Source of the DNA: Cepaea nemoralis
Lineage: Eukaryota > Mollusca > Gastropoda > Stylommatophora > Helicidae
Assembly (NCBI GenBank): GCA_014155875.1
Contig: JACEFZ010027759.1
Location: forward strand, 102,203 to 166,202
DNA: 64,000 nucleotides
Direction of reading: 5' to 3'
Each line of letters starts with the position of its first letter. Positions within the stretch are counted from its first letter, which is position 1. Below are positions 32,654-42,880 of the stretch, piece after piece. A model generated the notes under the pieces. That model worked only from the letters and a program-made list of their open reading frames with translations, had not been told where the DNA came from and ran no database searches. The translations under genes and the position numbers were made by a program.

Positions 32654-33208
32654 TAATTAGTCGTAGTTCCAACCTCATAACAACGGGTTGTCCCCATTAT
32701 GCTCCGTTCCTGTGCCAGTGAATATCGCACAAAACGCTCCCCACTGCCCAATGTGAAAAGTGGAAAAGACAGGAGTCTCGACAAACAACAGCCCGCACAG
32801 ATACACTGTGCATAATGCCAACGCCAGAATGTCAACGCAATAGTCCCCAACGAAACATCCAGTTCATCTCTGATGGAATCAGCAGTCATTTCCCCATTTG
32901 GATGTTTCCTAGATGTTCACCCACACAGTCCACGAAAATACAGTTCATCGTCGATGGCAGTGGCAGTCAACCAGAAGCCCAGCAGCCACGCATTTCTGCA
33001 TAAGGCAAAAACCGGTCAACTCTGGGACATAGCCATATACCATCGCTCCGAACATGCAGTCACGTTCCAAAAAACTTCGGGCAGATTCAAAAGCATTTCA
33101 CACGAAACTAACAGCTCACAGTGTCGCGCCACACACTCACTCAGTAGCAGGGCGACGGAACCATCAAGCCTCCTTAGTCGCCTCTTACGACATGCATGGT
33201 AGGCTACA
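32654..33208. mobile_element. 555-bp insertion present only in copy A
   Basis: Flanked by the 12-base duplication gtgtgtggttgt (32642-32653 and 33209-33220). Copies B (near 41890) and C (near 52590) have a single uninterrupted site. The insert is non-coding as far as I can see and ends with gtcgcctcttacgacatgc. I do not recognise the class; the duplication length favours a retroelement. Confidence 0.85.
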
Positions 33209-33887
33209 GTGTGTGGTTGTGTGTGATCTGTGCGATGCTTTCGACAGTCCACTCCGTGAAAAGAGATCCATCTATCTAGGATAAAACATGATGCAATGAA
33301 ACATCAATCTTACCTTTCAACCACTTTTAATATGTCGTGGTCTAGAAAATGTGAAGACCTAACTCTTCACACTCGTCGGCAGAATGTACTATGGAACCAT
33401 TGTCACCTATATATAATTTATTTCACGCTGGCATCACGACGGGAACAACGGGAAGACAGCTGGAGTGAAAGAGAAGCATGAAGAGACCATAGAGAAGATG
33501 TTGACTTCTTGTCCTTGATGTGGGGACGTACATTACAAGTACCTAGGAAATCGGAGTGAGTTCACCTGATGGCGGGGGATGATGGTAATAAGAAAAGCTG
33601 ACCCACAAGCAAAAATCAGTCTGGTTTGGACTACGCTTGAGTTTAAAGTGGGCAAGCGGGAAATAAAATACTGGGCGAGTTTTACATTCAGTAGATTGCC
33701 ATTGTTTTCTGAACCATCGACGCTCATCCCATCGAAATCAACACAAGGCTGGGCAGCCTCCAAATTGTCTCCGGCTGATCTCTTAGCCTCGGCTGCGTAT
33801 GTTGGAGATTTGTTAAACCCGTTTATTGCTCCTAGGCCACAGCGCCGCTAGTTAAGTTAAATCAAGATTAACTTCATAATGGCGTCC

Positions 33888-33995
33888 TTCTTCTTCTTCT
33901 TCTTCTTCTTCTTCTTCTTCTTCTTCTTCTTCTTCTTCTTCTTCTTCTTCTTCTTCTTCTTCTTCTTCTTCTTCTTCTTCTTCTTCTTCTTCTTC
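33888..33995 (-). repeat. (GAA)n tail of RTE LINE, copy A
   Basis: 108 bp of CTT on the plus strand, which is the GAA tail of the minus-strand LINE at 33996-35540. Poly-Glu and poly-Lys frames through it are artefacts. Confidence 0.95.
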
Positions 33996-35540
33996 AGCGT
34001 TCCGAGCCATTGAGGTTCTTTGCTGCAGATACAATCCGTCTCCATTCGTCTCTCTGGTTGACCTTCTCTTGCCAGTCGTTGATTCCAAGTGCTTGTAGGT
34101 CTGTATATATATATTATCTCTCCATCGTCTTCTTGGTCTACCTCGGGGTCTACGGTCATTTATTCCCTAAGTGTAAGCGAGTTTTGTTTCCCTATTATCT
34201 TCCATTCTTTCTATATGCCCCAGCCATTGTAGTCTATTAGCCTTCATGATACCAGTGATTAGCGGGGACTTAAACAGATCATAAATGTCTTTGTTACTTC
34301 TTCTTTTCCACTCTCCACTTTGTGTATCCCTAATGGGTCCAAAGATGCGTCTTAAAACTTTGTTCTCAAAGGTTTGTAGCAAGGCTTCGTCTCCTTTCGT
34401 TGTACTCCAGGTTTCAGAGCCATACAGCACAACTGGTCTGATCAGTGTTTTGTATATTGTGATCTTGGTGTTACGAGATAGCGCCTTTGATTTTAGTAGA
34501 TGTTGTAGTGCATAGTATATCTTATTTCCAGAATTGATTCTAGTTTGTATTTCTTCCCTTATGATGTTGGAGCAGTTGAAGATTGTACCCAGGTATTTGT
34601 ATGTTTCCGTTCTTTTAATGGTCATATTATCTATTTGTATGTGGCCAGAGTTTTTAGCCATTCCTTCTCTTGAAATTACCATATATTCTGTCTTATCTTG
34701 GTTGATAACCAGCCCCATCTGTTGGGCTTTTTCCTTTAAATGAGTCAATATTTCCAATGTCTTTTGTTCATTTTCCCCTATAATATCTATATCATCTGCA
34801 TAACCAAGCAGCTTGGATGTTCCTCCAATATCACATTCCTCCTTTACCCTCCTTACAACTTTCTCTAGAGCCAGATTGAAGAGTAGCGGCGATAGTGCAT
34901 CACCCTGTTTCAAGCCAGATGTTATTTGGAAAGGGTCTGATTTCCTGCCTTTATATGTTACTATATTATAAGTATCTTCCATGCATAGTCTGGTCATGTT
35001 GATTAACTTCCTTGGTATTCCAAATTCCCGCATAGCATTCCATAGACTATTCCTATGGACACTATCATAAGCCTTTTTAAAATCCACAAAAATGTTATGG
35101 AGATCTCTTTTATATTCCCAATTTTTCTCGGCTATTTGTCGTAAGATAAATATCTGATCTATTGTTGATCTGTTTTGTCTAAAACCCGCCTGGTAGTCAC
35201 CTAATAAGTATTCTGAATATGGTTTTAGTCTATTTAGTAATACTGCGGATAGTATCTTATAGCTTATGGACAGTAGTGATATTCCTCTATAATTTTCACA
35301 TTGGAACTTGTCTCCTTTCTTAAAGATAGGTATCAATAATGACTCTTTCCAGTCATGGGGTAATTCTTCAGTCCTCCAGATTTTTATTATTGGTTCGTAT
35401 AGCTTTAGATGTAATGCATGGCCACCCGCCTTTATAAATTCAGCAGCAATTCCATCAGCCCCAAAATGGCGCCCGTTTGTTAAAAATGTGCATATCCTTT
35501 GCAGGACCTCACGATCAACCCCAGGTTGATGCTCTAGTCA
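33996..35540 (-). pseudogene. RTE-type LINE reverse transcriptase, 5' truncated, copy A
   Basis: The largest open frame is 34167-35336 (389 residues). It shows IPIFKKGDKFQCENYRGISL, AGFRQNRSTIDQIFILRQI, IFVDFKKAYDSVHRNSLW, SGLKQGDALSPLLFNLALEK, LLGYADDIDIIGE, RPVVLYGSETWSTTKGDEA and LRRIFGPIRDTQ, ending in LQWLGHIERMEDNRETKLAY and a basic tail RRPRGRPRRRWRDN in a shifted frame. The first reverse transcriptase block (DGIAAEFIKAGGHAL) lies in the same strand up to about 35500. The endonuclease is missing (5' truncation). The polyprotein stop TGA merges with the GAA tail, so there is essentially no 3' UTR, as is known for RTE elements. Confidence 0.88.
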
Positions 35541-36789
35541 ATGGTACATTTTGTAGTTTGCCTAAAACAGACGCAAAAAGAAAGGGCACTGTAACCTACC
35601 ATTCGGAAGTCGCAGTAGCTTTGTGGAATACGCTCGCCCACCTGCCCGATGTTTTTGGGTGTGAATTCGCATAAGGCGGATTTTTAAAGTTACGTTGTCT
35701 CACATTTGCATTGTGGAGGTAGAGGGGGCGACGGTTTTAGGTGATGAACGCAAATGACACGCCATCAACGTACCGGAAGTTTAATAGCCTAGCAGTCTTG
35801 TCCTTTCAGCCACATCAACCGCTAGGATCTGTCTGGAATAAGTAAACCTTGCATAAATGCATGCATACTGAAATTGGACATACTTGTACCAGTACCCCTA
35901 GGGCTTTGACAGGTAGGGGTACACCTTGACCTTCCCACCCTGTACTGACCGCAACACAAGTATAGTTCGTCTACCGACCCCACTCGACTCTAGACTCCAC
36001 CTGTCTTTCACTCTTTCTACCTATGGACTAATATCCCGAGAGGGCTCAGTCCAGAAGACACACATACCTCAAGTAACAACATGTTAACGAACGTGAGATT
36101 TAATTTACAAGGTAGTCCAGATGAAAATTCTGAAGACTGAGACATAGGAAATAGGTCTATGTGCAGTTAGACAACAGAGTCATAGATGATCTAGCTTTCA
36201 TCATCAAGCAAATGCTTCCGTTGTGTGCGTATGTCGGGCCTTGTCTATAACCTCACCCGGATCCCTCCAAGCAAGTGTTGACTGGATGGTCGAGGAAGCA
36301 TTCCGTCTCATCAATTTTCCACGGTGATCACTGACTGGGCATAAATATTTTGAGTTCATATGACTGATTGTTCATGCCACCACAGGTCTTCGAAGAAGTG
36401 TCACCCAGGGACGTAGATAATACGCAGATCAGGCTTAACACAAAGTCTGGCTGGGGTAGCCCTCTGTCAGTAGGCGCCCCCTACAAAGATCTTGGACGAA
36501 GCACACACGCTGGAGCGTGGTAGCTCAGCTGAAGGCACAAGTGTCTGATAGACCCGTGCTTGGTCGGCGAAGTTATAGTCAACTCCATCTTCACTAGTCT
36601 GGGTGTACAACAATGTTCTTAACGACTAGTAATCTCACTGGTAGGACCCCAGCTGTGTCTGGTGACTGCGAGGGTAGGTCACCTTGCACATTAATATATA
36701 ATAGTCATACCTGATGATAATCAATCTGGTAGACCCTACCGGGGTCTGGCAAAACAATTGACGAGCCATGAGGATGTTCAAATTTGTAG
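35541..36789. other. Non-coding spacer of the duplicated unit, copy A
   Basis: No convincing gene. Marks such as ccccactcgactctagactc and ggagcgtggtagctcagctg repeat in copies B (46260-47510) and C (54930-56126). The phrase gcgtggtagctcagctgaag is tRNA box A-like, but no matching box B or fold was found. Part may be 3' UTR of the L1-like element. Confidence 0.5.
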
Positions 36790-37790
36790 TGATTACGTCT
36801 GTTACCTTGAAGCTACACCGCGCCGAAAGTTGACACAGCAGACACATAGGGGTTCCTAAGGTGTTGCAGTCTGAGTGCTATGTAATAGAGTGCTAGTGGG
36901 TGCTGTTCTGGTTGACTGAGTATGTGTCCTATGTGTTGAATTCTAAGTGCTTGTATTTTTGTGTGTATGTCTTGCATTGCTATTCCTTCTTGTTTCTTGT
37001 CCTGTATGAGTGTTCTGTGTTGTATACAATGAATTGTGCTACCGAAGATAAAATGTCTGATGTGTTTGTTGATGTCTGTGATTGTCTGTTTAGGAGGATC
37101 TAGCACTGTGACTAAATATATGATTTTGGGAATGATGAATGTGTTAACTATGATGCTCCTACCAAATATTGTGTATGTCTTATATTTGTATCTGTGTAGC
37201 ATGTCTATAATTTGTTGTGTGAGGTTTTTCCATGTCTGTGCGTGTATCTGTCGGGAGTTGTTAGGAAATGTTATCCTATATAATTTGATGTTGTCTGTGG
37301 CTGTTAAGTCGAGAGGAAAGTCTGCTTTGTTTCGCCACTTACCGAGACCCATTATGTGTGATTTTTGTATGTTTAATTTTGCCCCACTCCCTTACCAAAC
37401 TGTGTACAAGTGTGAAGCATATTTGTAACGGGTGTGTTGTTGGCGGGGAAGAAAGCGGTGTCGTCTGCGTATGCAAGCAACTTCCGCTCTCCTCCGCCTG
37501 GTATGAATGTGCCTGTGATGTTGGTTTCTTGTCTGATTGCTTCTAGTAGTGGTTCTAAAACCAGCACATATAGGAGCGGCGACAAAGGACATCCTTGTCT
37601 CACCGACCTTGTGATACGGAAGCCCGCAGTGAGTGTGTAGTTAACCAGCATCTTACTCTCAGGATTCCGGTACAAGATCGCTATCCACCTCCTAAAGTAC
37701 TGGCCTAAATTGCATTGTGTTAATGTCTTGTGTAGATAGGAGTGGGAAATTCTGTCAAAGGCCTTTTCCTGGTCTAGGGACAATATATTA
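36790..37790 (-). pseudogene. L1/Tx1-like reverse transcriptase fragment, copy A (frameshifted)
   Basis: Minus strand from 37790: DQEKAFDRISHSYLHKTL, FRRWIAILYRNPESKMLVNY, RSVRQGCPLSPLLYVLVLEP, then LLAYADDTAFFPANN. After a shift near 37370 it continues MGLGKWRNKADFPLDL ... RYKYKTYTIFGRSIIVN and HFIFGST. The DQEKAFDRI and RQGCPLSPLLY motifs are typical of the L1/Tx1 group. The 5' part (endonuclease and first reverse transcriptase blocks) is absent. Confidence 0.85.
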
Positions 37791-38774
37791 TTAAGAACAT
37801 TAAGGGGTTTGAATAACGAAGACACAAACAATAGATTGCACGATCCAAGAAACATGGACTTGCCAATATTTAAATTTTCAGAGCTTCGCACCTGTCCAGT
37901 ACAAACGGGGCTTAGTACGGACCCTGTTTGACCGTGCTAAGTAGATATGCACTCAGGACACACTGACAGAAGAATTTGAAACTCTGAAGAATGCCTTCAA
38001 CCTGAATGGTTACTCCACAGGATTTATAAAGCGCCACTGCCAACAGACCAAACCTAAGCCAGAAGAAACTACAGTCCCGAAACTAAAGGTTTTCATCCAG
38101 TCAACCTTCCGAGAAGATGACGTAATGCAACTTTTGCAGGACCGGCTCATCACAGCAGTGTGCTACAACTCCGGTTATCAGGCACAAAACCACACCGATC
38201 CCCATCCCAGCTGTTAAAGAACATATAGCTTTGTACACCAAATCGAATTGTATTTACCAATTTACATGTAGGTGCGAGGCCATCTACATAGGTAGAACAG
38301 AGCGACAGTTACATAACAGAGTGTTGGAACACATTCCGAACTAAGTGGATAAGATACTACACACAGAAGATGGTAGTCTTGGCAGGCCGACACACCGGAA
38401 CAGTCCTGCTACATCGGTCGCGAGACACGTGCTCGAGAGTGGTCATGTGGTTGAAAGAGACAGTGCCTTTCGTGTTTTGTTCAACACACAGAGTAGTCGG
38501 TTGTTAAGGTTTGCTGAAGCCATAGTGATCAACCTGCGTAAGCCGGCCTTGTGCAAGCAGAAAGACATGCTAGTCAGTTTAAAATTACTGTGGTAGACAA
38601 TCGACATTACTGTGCGAACATGTGTATATTTCAGATTGAAGGATTTATCTAGTTATTTCACTTTACGTTGTGTGATTTCTGCAGTATGTATCTGACGAGA
38701 TGCAGCGAAATATGCCAGGCAATAAATCGTTCAATCTATTGTTTGTGTCTTCGTTATTCAAATTCACTACGGGA
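37790..38774 (+). pseudogene. Penelope-like element fragment with GIY-YIG endonuclease, copy A
   Basis: Plus strand from about 37893: VQYKRGLVRTLFDR-like sequence, then EEFETLKNAFNLNGYSTGFI (end of a Penelope-type reverse transcriptase). After frame breaks it continues KSNCIYQFTCRCEAIYIGRT ERQLHNRVLEHIPN, with stop codons in this copy, and a C-terminal LLRFAEAIVINLRKPALCKQ. The CIYQFTC...YIGRTERQLHNR block is the GIY-YIG endonuclease of Penelope-like elements. A 31-bp inverted repeat (37808-37838 and 38732-38762) flanks it. Confidence 0.85.
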
Positions 38775-38787
38775 AAACATTGTTTTG

Positions 38788-39566
38788 CTTGCTTGCTTGC
38801 TTTTGTTCGTTGGCTTAAGCTCCAACGCGAATTCCTGTATACCGGATGAAGGCATCCTGTTGTCCAACATCAGTGTGATGACATACAGGACCTGAGGTTT
38901 GCGTGAGTATCCGTTGTCCCATGTCTGGCTTATTGGTGTGCAGGCTGGTGGTTCCTCGCCGTGCAGGCAGACACTCTCCGACTTCGGAGGAATCGGCGAT
39001 CCTACTGACTTTAGCCAGGACCCCGAAGGGACCTATTGCCCAGTACGCTCCACGAGGACGCGTCAATAGGTCTTGGTCAGTATATAACCAGCCCTGGTGC
39101 CTTGGAAACACCTCTGCATCACACAGGCAAGCTTCGTGCAGAGTGGCTTGCTTCGCTTCGGAGGTCACGGGTAGCAAGCATCACCTGGATCTTTTCTCCT
39201 GGGCATGCCGGTGTGCTGGGGAATGAACAGGCGGACAGATTGGCTGGCTTGGCAAAACTTGGTGGAGTAGTGATGCATGACAAAACAGACGTGGTTGCGG
39301 CCTTGTGGGAGCACGTGTACACCTCGGAGGAGCAAATGGATCACCATAGTCTGGTAAGAATGAGGCAGCGAGGTGTGACGAGGGGATCTGGTCGACGATC
39401 GACGCTCAGAGGAAAGGCGAGACGGACATATAAACAGATTGCTACTGGAACTATTAGTGTTGGAACTCTTCGCTGGCTGCTGAGGATGGGGACGGAGCAC
39501 TTATGGGAATGTACCGAATGCTGTGATGTCGGTTCCTAAATGAATCAATCAATCAATCTGCGTCCC
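38788..39566. mobile_element. Composite retro-insertion: inverted (AAGC)n element plus I-type LINE end, copy A
   Basis: Flanked by the 13-base duplication aaacattgttttg (38775-38787 and 39567-39579). The left part (to about 39120) is on the minus strand, with its (AAGC)n end at the left border. The right part (from about 39121) is plus-strand I-type LINE RNase H: KLRAEWLASLRRSRVASITW, IFSPGHAGVLGNEQADRLAG, RWLLRMGTEHLWECTECC, ending in (AATC)n. Both tails face outwards. Confidence 0.82.
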
Positions 39567-39579
39567 AAACATTGTTTTG

Positions 39580-39945
39580 AATTAAGGGGTTTGGCGGAGG
39601 TCTATCCGCCAGTTCCCCTCCTCGACAAACTTTTGTTCTACAGAAGAGCCAGTAAAAATATATACAGTACATTATGATTTCAACTACAGGGCAGTTGATG
39701 CAAGCTCGTTTATATTTTTACAATACGTTGCAAGCAAATGTGCAGCATTCTACAAATTTTACAAATGTTCAAATAGTTTTATCTAGGTTCTGATTGCAGA
39801 TCTGGACAAATCAAATATTTCAAACTCAAAAATGTTGTATTGAAAATGAATTGCTCAGACTCTATATAACGAAACATCTATAAAAGAGAAGGTTGCCTCC
39901 CTTTGACTAAACAAAATCGTTGTTAGTACGCTTGCCTAACTAAAG
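39580..39945. mobile_element. Penelope-type terminal segment, copy B
   Basis: Same segment as 32016-32395, starting aattaaggggtttggcgg. It follows the composite insertion directly and joins the 3' flank of the Penelope-like GIY-YIG fragment of copy A. Confidence 0.55.
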
Positions 39946-41665
39946 CCATAGTGGTTGGGTGTCAATCAGGTTGGTGAACTGGATAATGGCCGTCCTGCAT
40001 TCTCGTCGTATTGCTCTCCGTCTGGGTGCATGGACCTCAGAGCCACATACTCTAACCCCGGGACTGCCACAGGGATCCGCAATCTCACCCTGCTCTTTAA
40101 CGTGTATACGGGCAAAATTGCAAACCTAGAAGCACCAGGGGTTGGAAGGATACTAACATTTGCAGATGATATTCTTGCATATAGGCAGAAGAAAGATAGG
40201 GAGCAAAGAACCCAGGAGCTACAGGCGACAGTAGAGAAAGTGACTGACTGGTGCACAGAAATGGGTGCTGTCATCCACCCGGAAAAAGCAGCTGTTTTGT
40301 GGTGCTCTGTGGACAACAGGATTGTGAGAGCTGATGTCCCAAGCCTCACTATAGATGGCGGAACCGTCAACAGAGAAAACAAACTGAAGTATCTAGAAAT
40401 CACATTTGACAGGAGCCTGTTCTTCAAGGACCAAAACTATGGCTGCAATGGACATAGAGCAGAGAATGCTTTTCGCGCTATACCAGCACTTGATCCTCTC
40501 AGTGATTGATTATGTACTAGGAATGCTCACTGTCTAAACGAGTCAGCTGGTGAGATTGGAGCGCATAAAGAAGGACGCTATGCGGGTCATTCTGGGATGC
40601 ACCAGAGACACCCCAGTGGTGTGTATGCGTTACATCCTTGGTTTGCCGACTGTTGCTGGTAGACTCAAGGTGATGCAGGCGAAGGCATACCTCAGAGTAG
40701 CTGCTGACACAGATCACCCGTTGCATGAGGCGCTGGGCGCAGTTAAGAGTCAGCGACTGATAAGAGGGAAATCATGGATGGCTCAGCCGGGGGATACGAT
40801 CAGACAGGTGTGCATCTTGGAGAACATTAGGCGAGGAGAGGAGTGGGTCAGAGTGCCAGCGGAGCAGTTAGACTTGTGCAGAGTTATAATCACATTGAGC
40901 GGGGAGTGCAGGGAGTGACCAGCAGGGGCCGCGGAAGTGGAAATCCAGAAATTAATTCAGGATAATGCTCGCCCGGGTGATGTGATTATCTACACAGATG
41001 GTTCGGTGTTGAGAGGTAGTAGAAGTGCCTGGGGGTTCTTGTCAAAGGCTAATAATGGTCGACGTTTGGTGCAGGAGAGCCTGGTATATGATAACACAAC
41101 ATCTAGCTTTAGAATGGAGGTGGAGGCAGTCAGTGCAGCTTTCCGCTGGATGGAGAATACTATACACACACACATCGTGATTGTAACTGACTCAGAAAGC
41201 ATGCTGAGTAGGGAGAGGACAGGCAAGCTTCGTGCAGAGTGGCTTGCTTCGCTTCGGAAGTCACTGGTGGTAAGCATCGTCTGGATCTTTTCTCCGGGGC
41301 ATGCTGGCGTGCTGGCGAATGAACAGGCAGACAGATTGGCTGGCTCAGCAAAACTTGGTGGAGTATTGATGCATGATAAGGCAGACGTGGTTGCTGCCTT
41401 GTGGGAGCACATGTACACCTCGGAGGAGCAAATGGATCAACATGGTCTGGCAAGAATGCGACAGCGAGGAGTGACGAGGGGATCTGGCCGACGCTCAACA
41501 CTCAGAGGAAAGGCGAGACGTACATATAATCATATTGCTACTGGTACTATTGGTATTGGAACTCTTCGCTGGCTGCTGAGGATGGGGACGGAGCGCTTAT
41601 GGGAATGCCCCGAATGCTGTGATGTCTGTTCCTAAATCAATCAATTAATCAATCAATCACACAAA
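39946..41665 (+). pseudogene. I-type LINE, 5' truncated in the reverse transcriptase, copy B
   Basis: Starts within the reverse transcriptase: NWIMAVLHSRRIALRLGAWT, then TLTPGLPQGSAISP, a shift into LLFNVYTGKIANLE, and ILTFADDILAYRQ (FADD in place of YADD). Thumb: YLEITFDRSLFFKDQ, shift, then LVRLERIKKDAMRVILGCTR. RNase H: VIIYTDGSVLRGSRSAWGFL, RMEVEAVSAAFRW, VTDSESML, FSPGHAGVLANEQADRLAG. It ends with WECPECCDVCS and an (AATC/TCAA)n tail at about 41633-41660. Frame shifts and a stop at 40916 make it inactive. Copy A has no LINE here (32390). Confidence 0.88.
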
Positions 41666-41751
41666 CCGGCAAGGTGACATTAAAAAAATATTTTCTGGAA
41701 ATTATGTGGGAAGGAAATATAATCAATAAACTGGCCGTCACACTTCAATGT

Positions 41752-41930
41752 AGACCTAGATGATCTTGTGGTGTAGTGGTTAAACCGCTTGCCTCGCGCT
41801 CCGAAGAAAGTGGGCTTGTTATGAACACCGGGATTCGGTTCATGGTTGTAATTGTATGGAAGAATCCTGTGGGGCCGCCATTGGAGCTATAGTGTGTGTG
41901 GTTGTGTGTGATCTGTTCGACGCTTTCGAC
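41752..41930 (+). mobile_element. tRNA-like SINE, family 4, copy B
   Basis: Same as 32505 but uninterrupted: gtggtgtagtggttaaaccg, ggattcggttcatgg, catggttgtaattgtatgga. It gives the empty site for the 555-bp insert of copy A. Confidence 0.75.
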
Positions 41931-42571
41931 AGTCCACTCCGTGAAAAGAGATCCATCTATCTGGGATAAAACATGATGCAATGAAACATCAATCTTACCT
42001 TTCAACCACTTTTAATATGTCGTGGTCTAGAAAATGTGAAGACCTAACTCTTCACACTCGTCGGCAGAATCTACTATGGAACCATTGTCACCATATGTAT
42101 AATTTATTTCACGCTGGCATCACGACGGGAACAATGGGAAGACAGCTGGAGTGGAAGAGAAGCATGAAGAGACAATAGAGAAGATGTTGACTTCTTGTCC
42201 TTGATGTGGGGACGTAAATTACAAGTACCTAGGAAATCGGAGTGAGTTCACCTGATGGCGGGGGATGATGGTAATAAGAAAAGCTGACCCACAAGCAAAA
42301 ATCAGTCTGGTTTGGACTACGCTTGAGTTTAAAGTGGGCAAGCGAGAAAAAAATACTGGGCGAGTTTTACATTCAGTAAATTGCCATTGTTTTCTGAACC
42401 ATCGACGCTCATCCCATCGAAATCAACATAAGGCGGGAAGCCTCCAAATTGTCTCCGGCTGATCTCTTAGCCTCGGCTGCGTATGTTGGAGAATTGTTAA
42501 ACACGTTTATTGCTCCTAGGCCACAGCGCCACTAGTTAAGTTAAATCAAGATTAACTTCAAAATGGCGTCC

Positions 42572-42716
42572 TTCTTCTTCTTCTTCTTCTTCTTCTTCTT
42601 CTTCTTCTTCTTCTTCTTCTTCTTCTTCTTCTTCTTCTTCTTCTTCTTCTTCTTCTTCTTCTTCTTCTTCTTCTTCTTCTTCTACTTCTTCTTTTTCTTC
42701 TTCTTCTTCTTCTTCT

Positions 42717-42763
<47 letters not shown>

Positions 42764-42880
42764 TTCTTCTTCTTCTTCTTCTTCTTCTTCTTCTTCTTCT
42801 TCTTCTTCTTCTTCTTCTTCTTCTTCTTCTTCTTCTTCTTCTTCTTCTTCTTCTTCTTCTTCTTCTTCTTCTTCTTCTTC
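42572..42880 (-). repeat. (GAA)n tail of RTE LINE, copy B, expanded
   Basis: About 309 bp of CTT with three interruptions (tac, ttt and cct near 42683, 42692 and 42739). It is nearly three times the length of the tract in A (108 bp) and C (108 bp). Confidence 0.97.

Noticed and set aside
36520..36545. tRNA-like gcgtggtagctcagctgaag
   Set aside because: Matches box A only; no box B or acceptor pairing within 100 bases.
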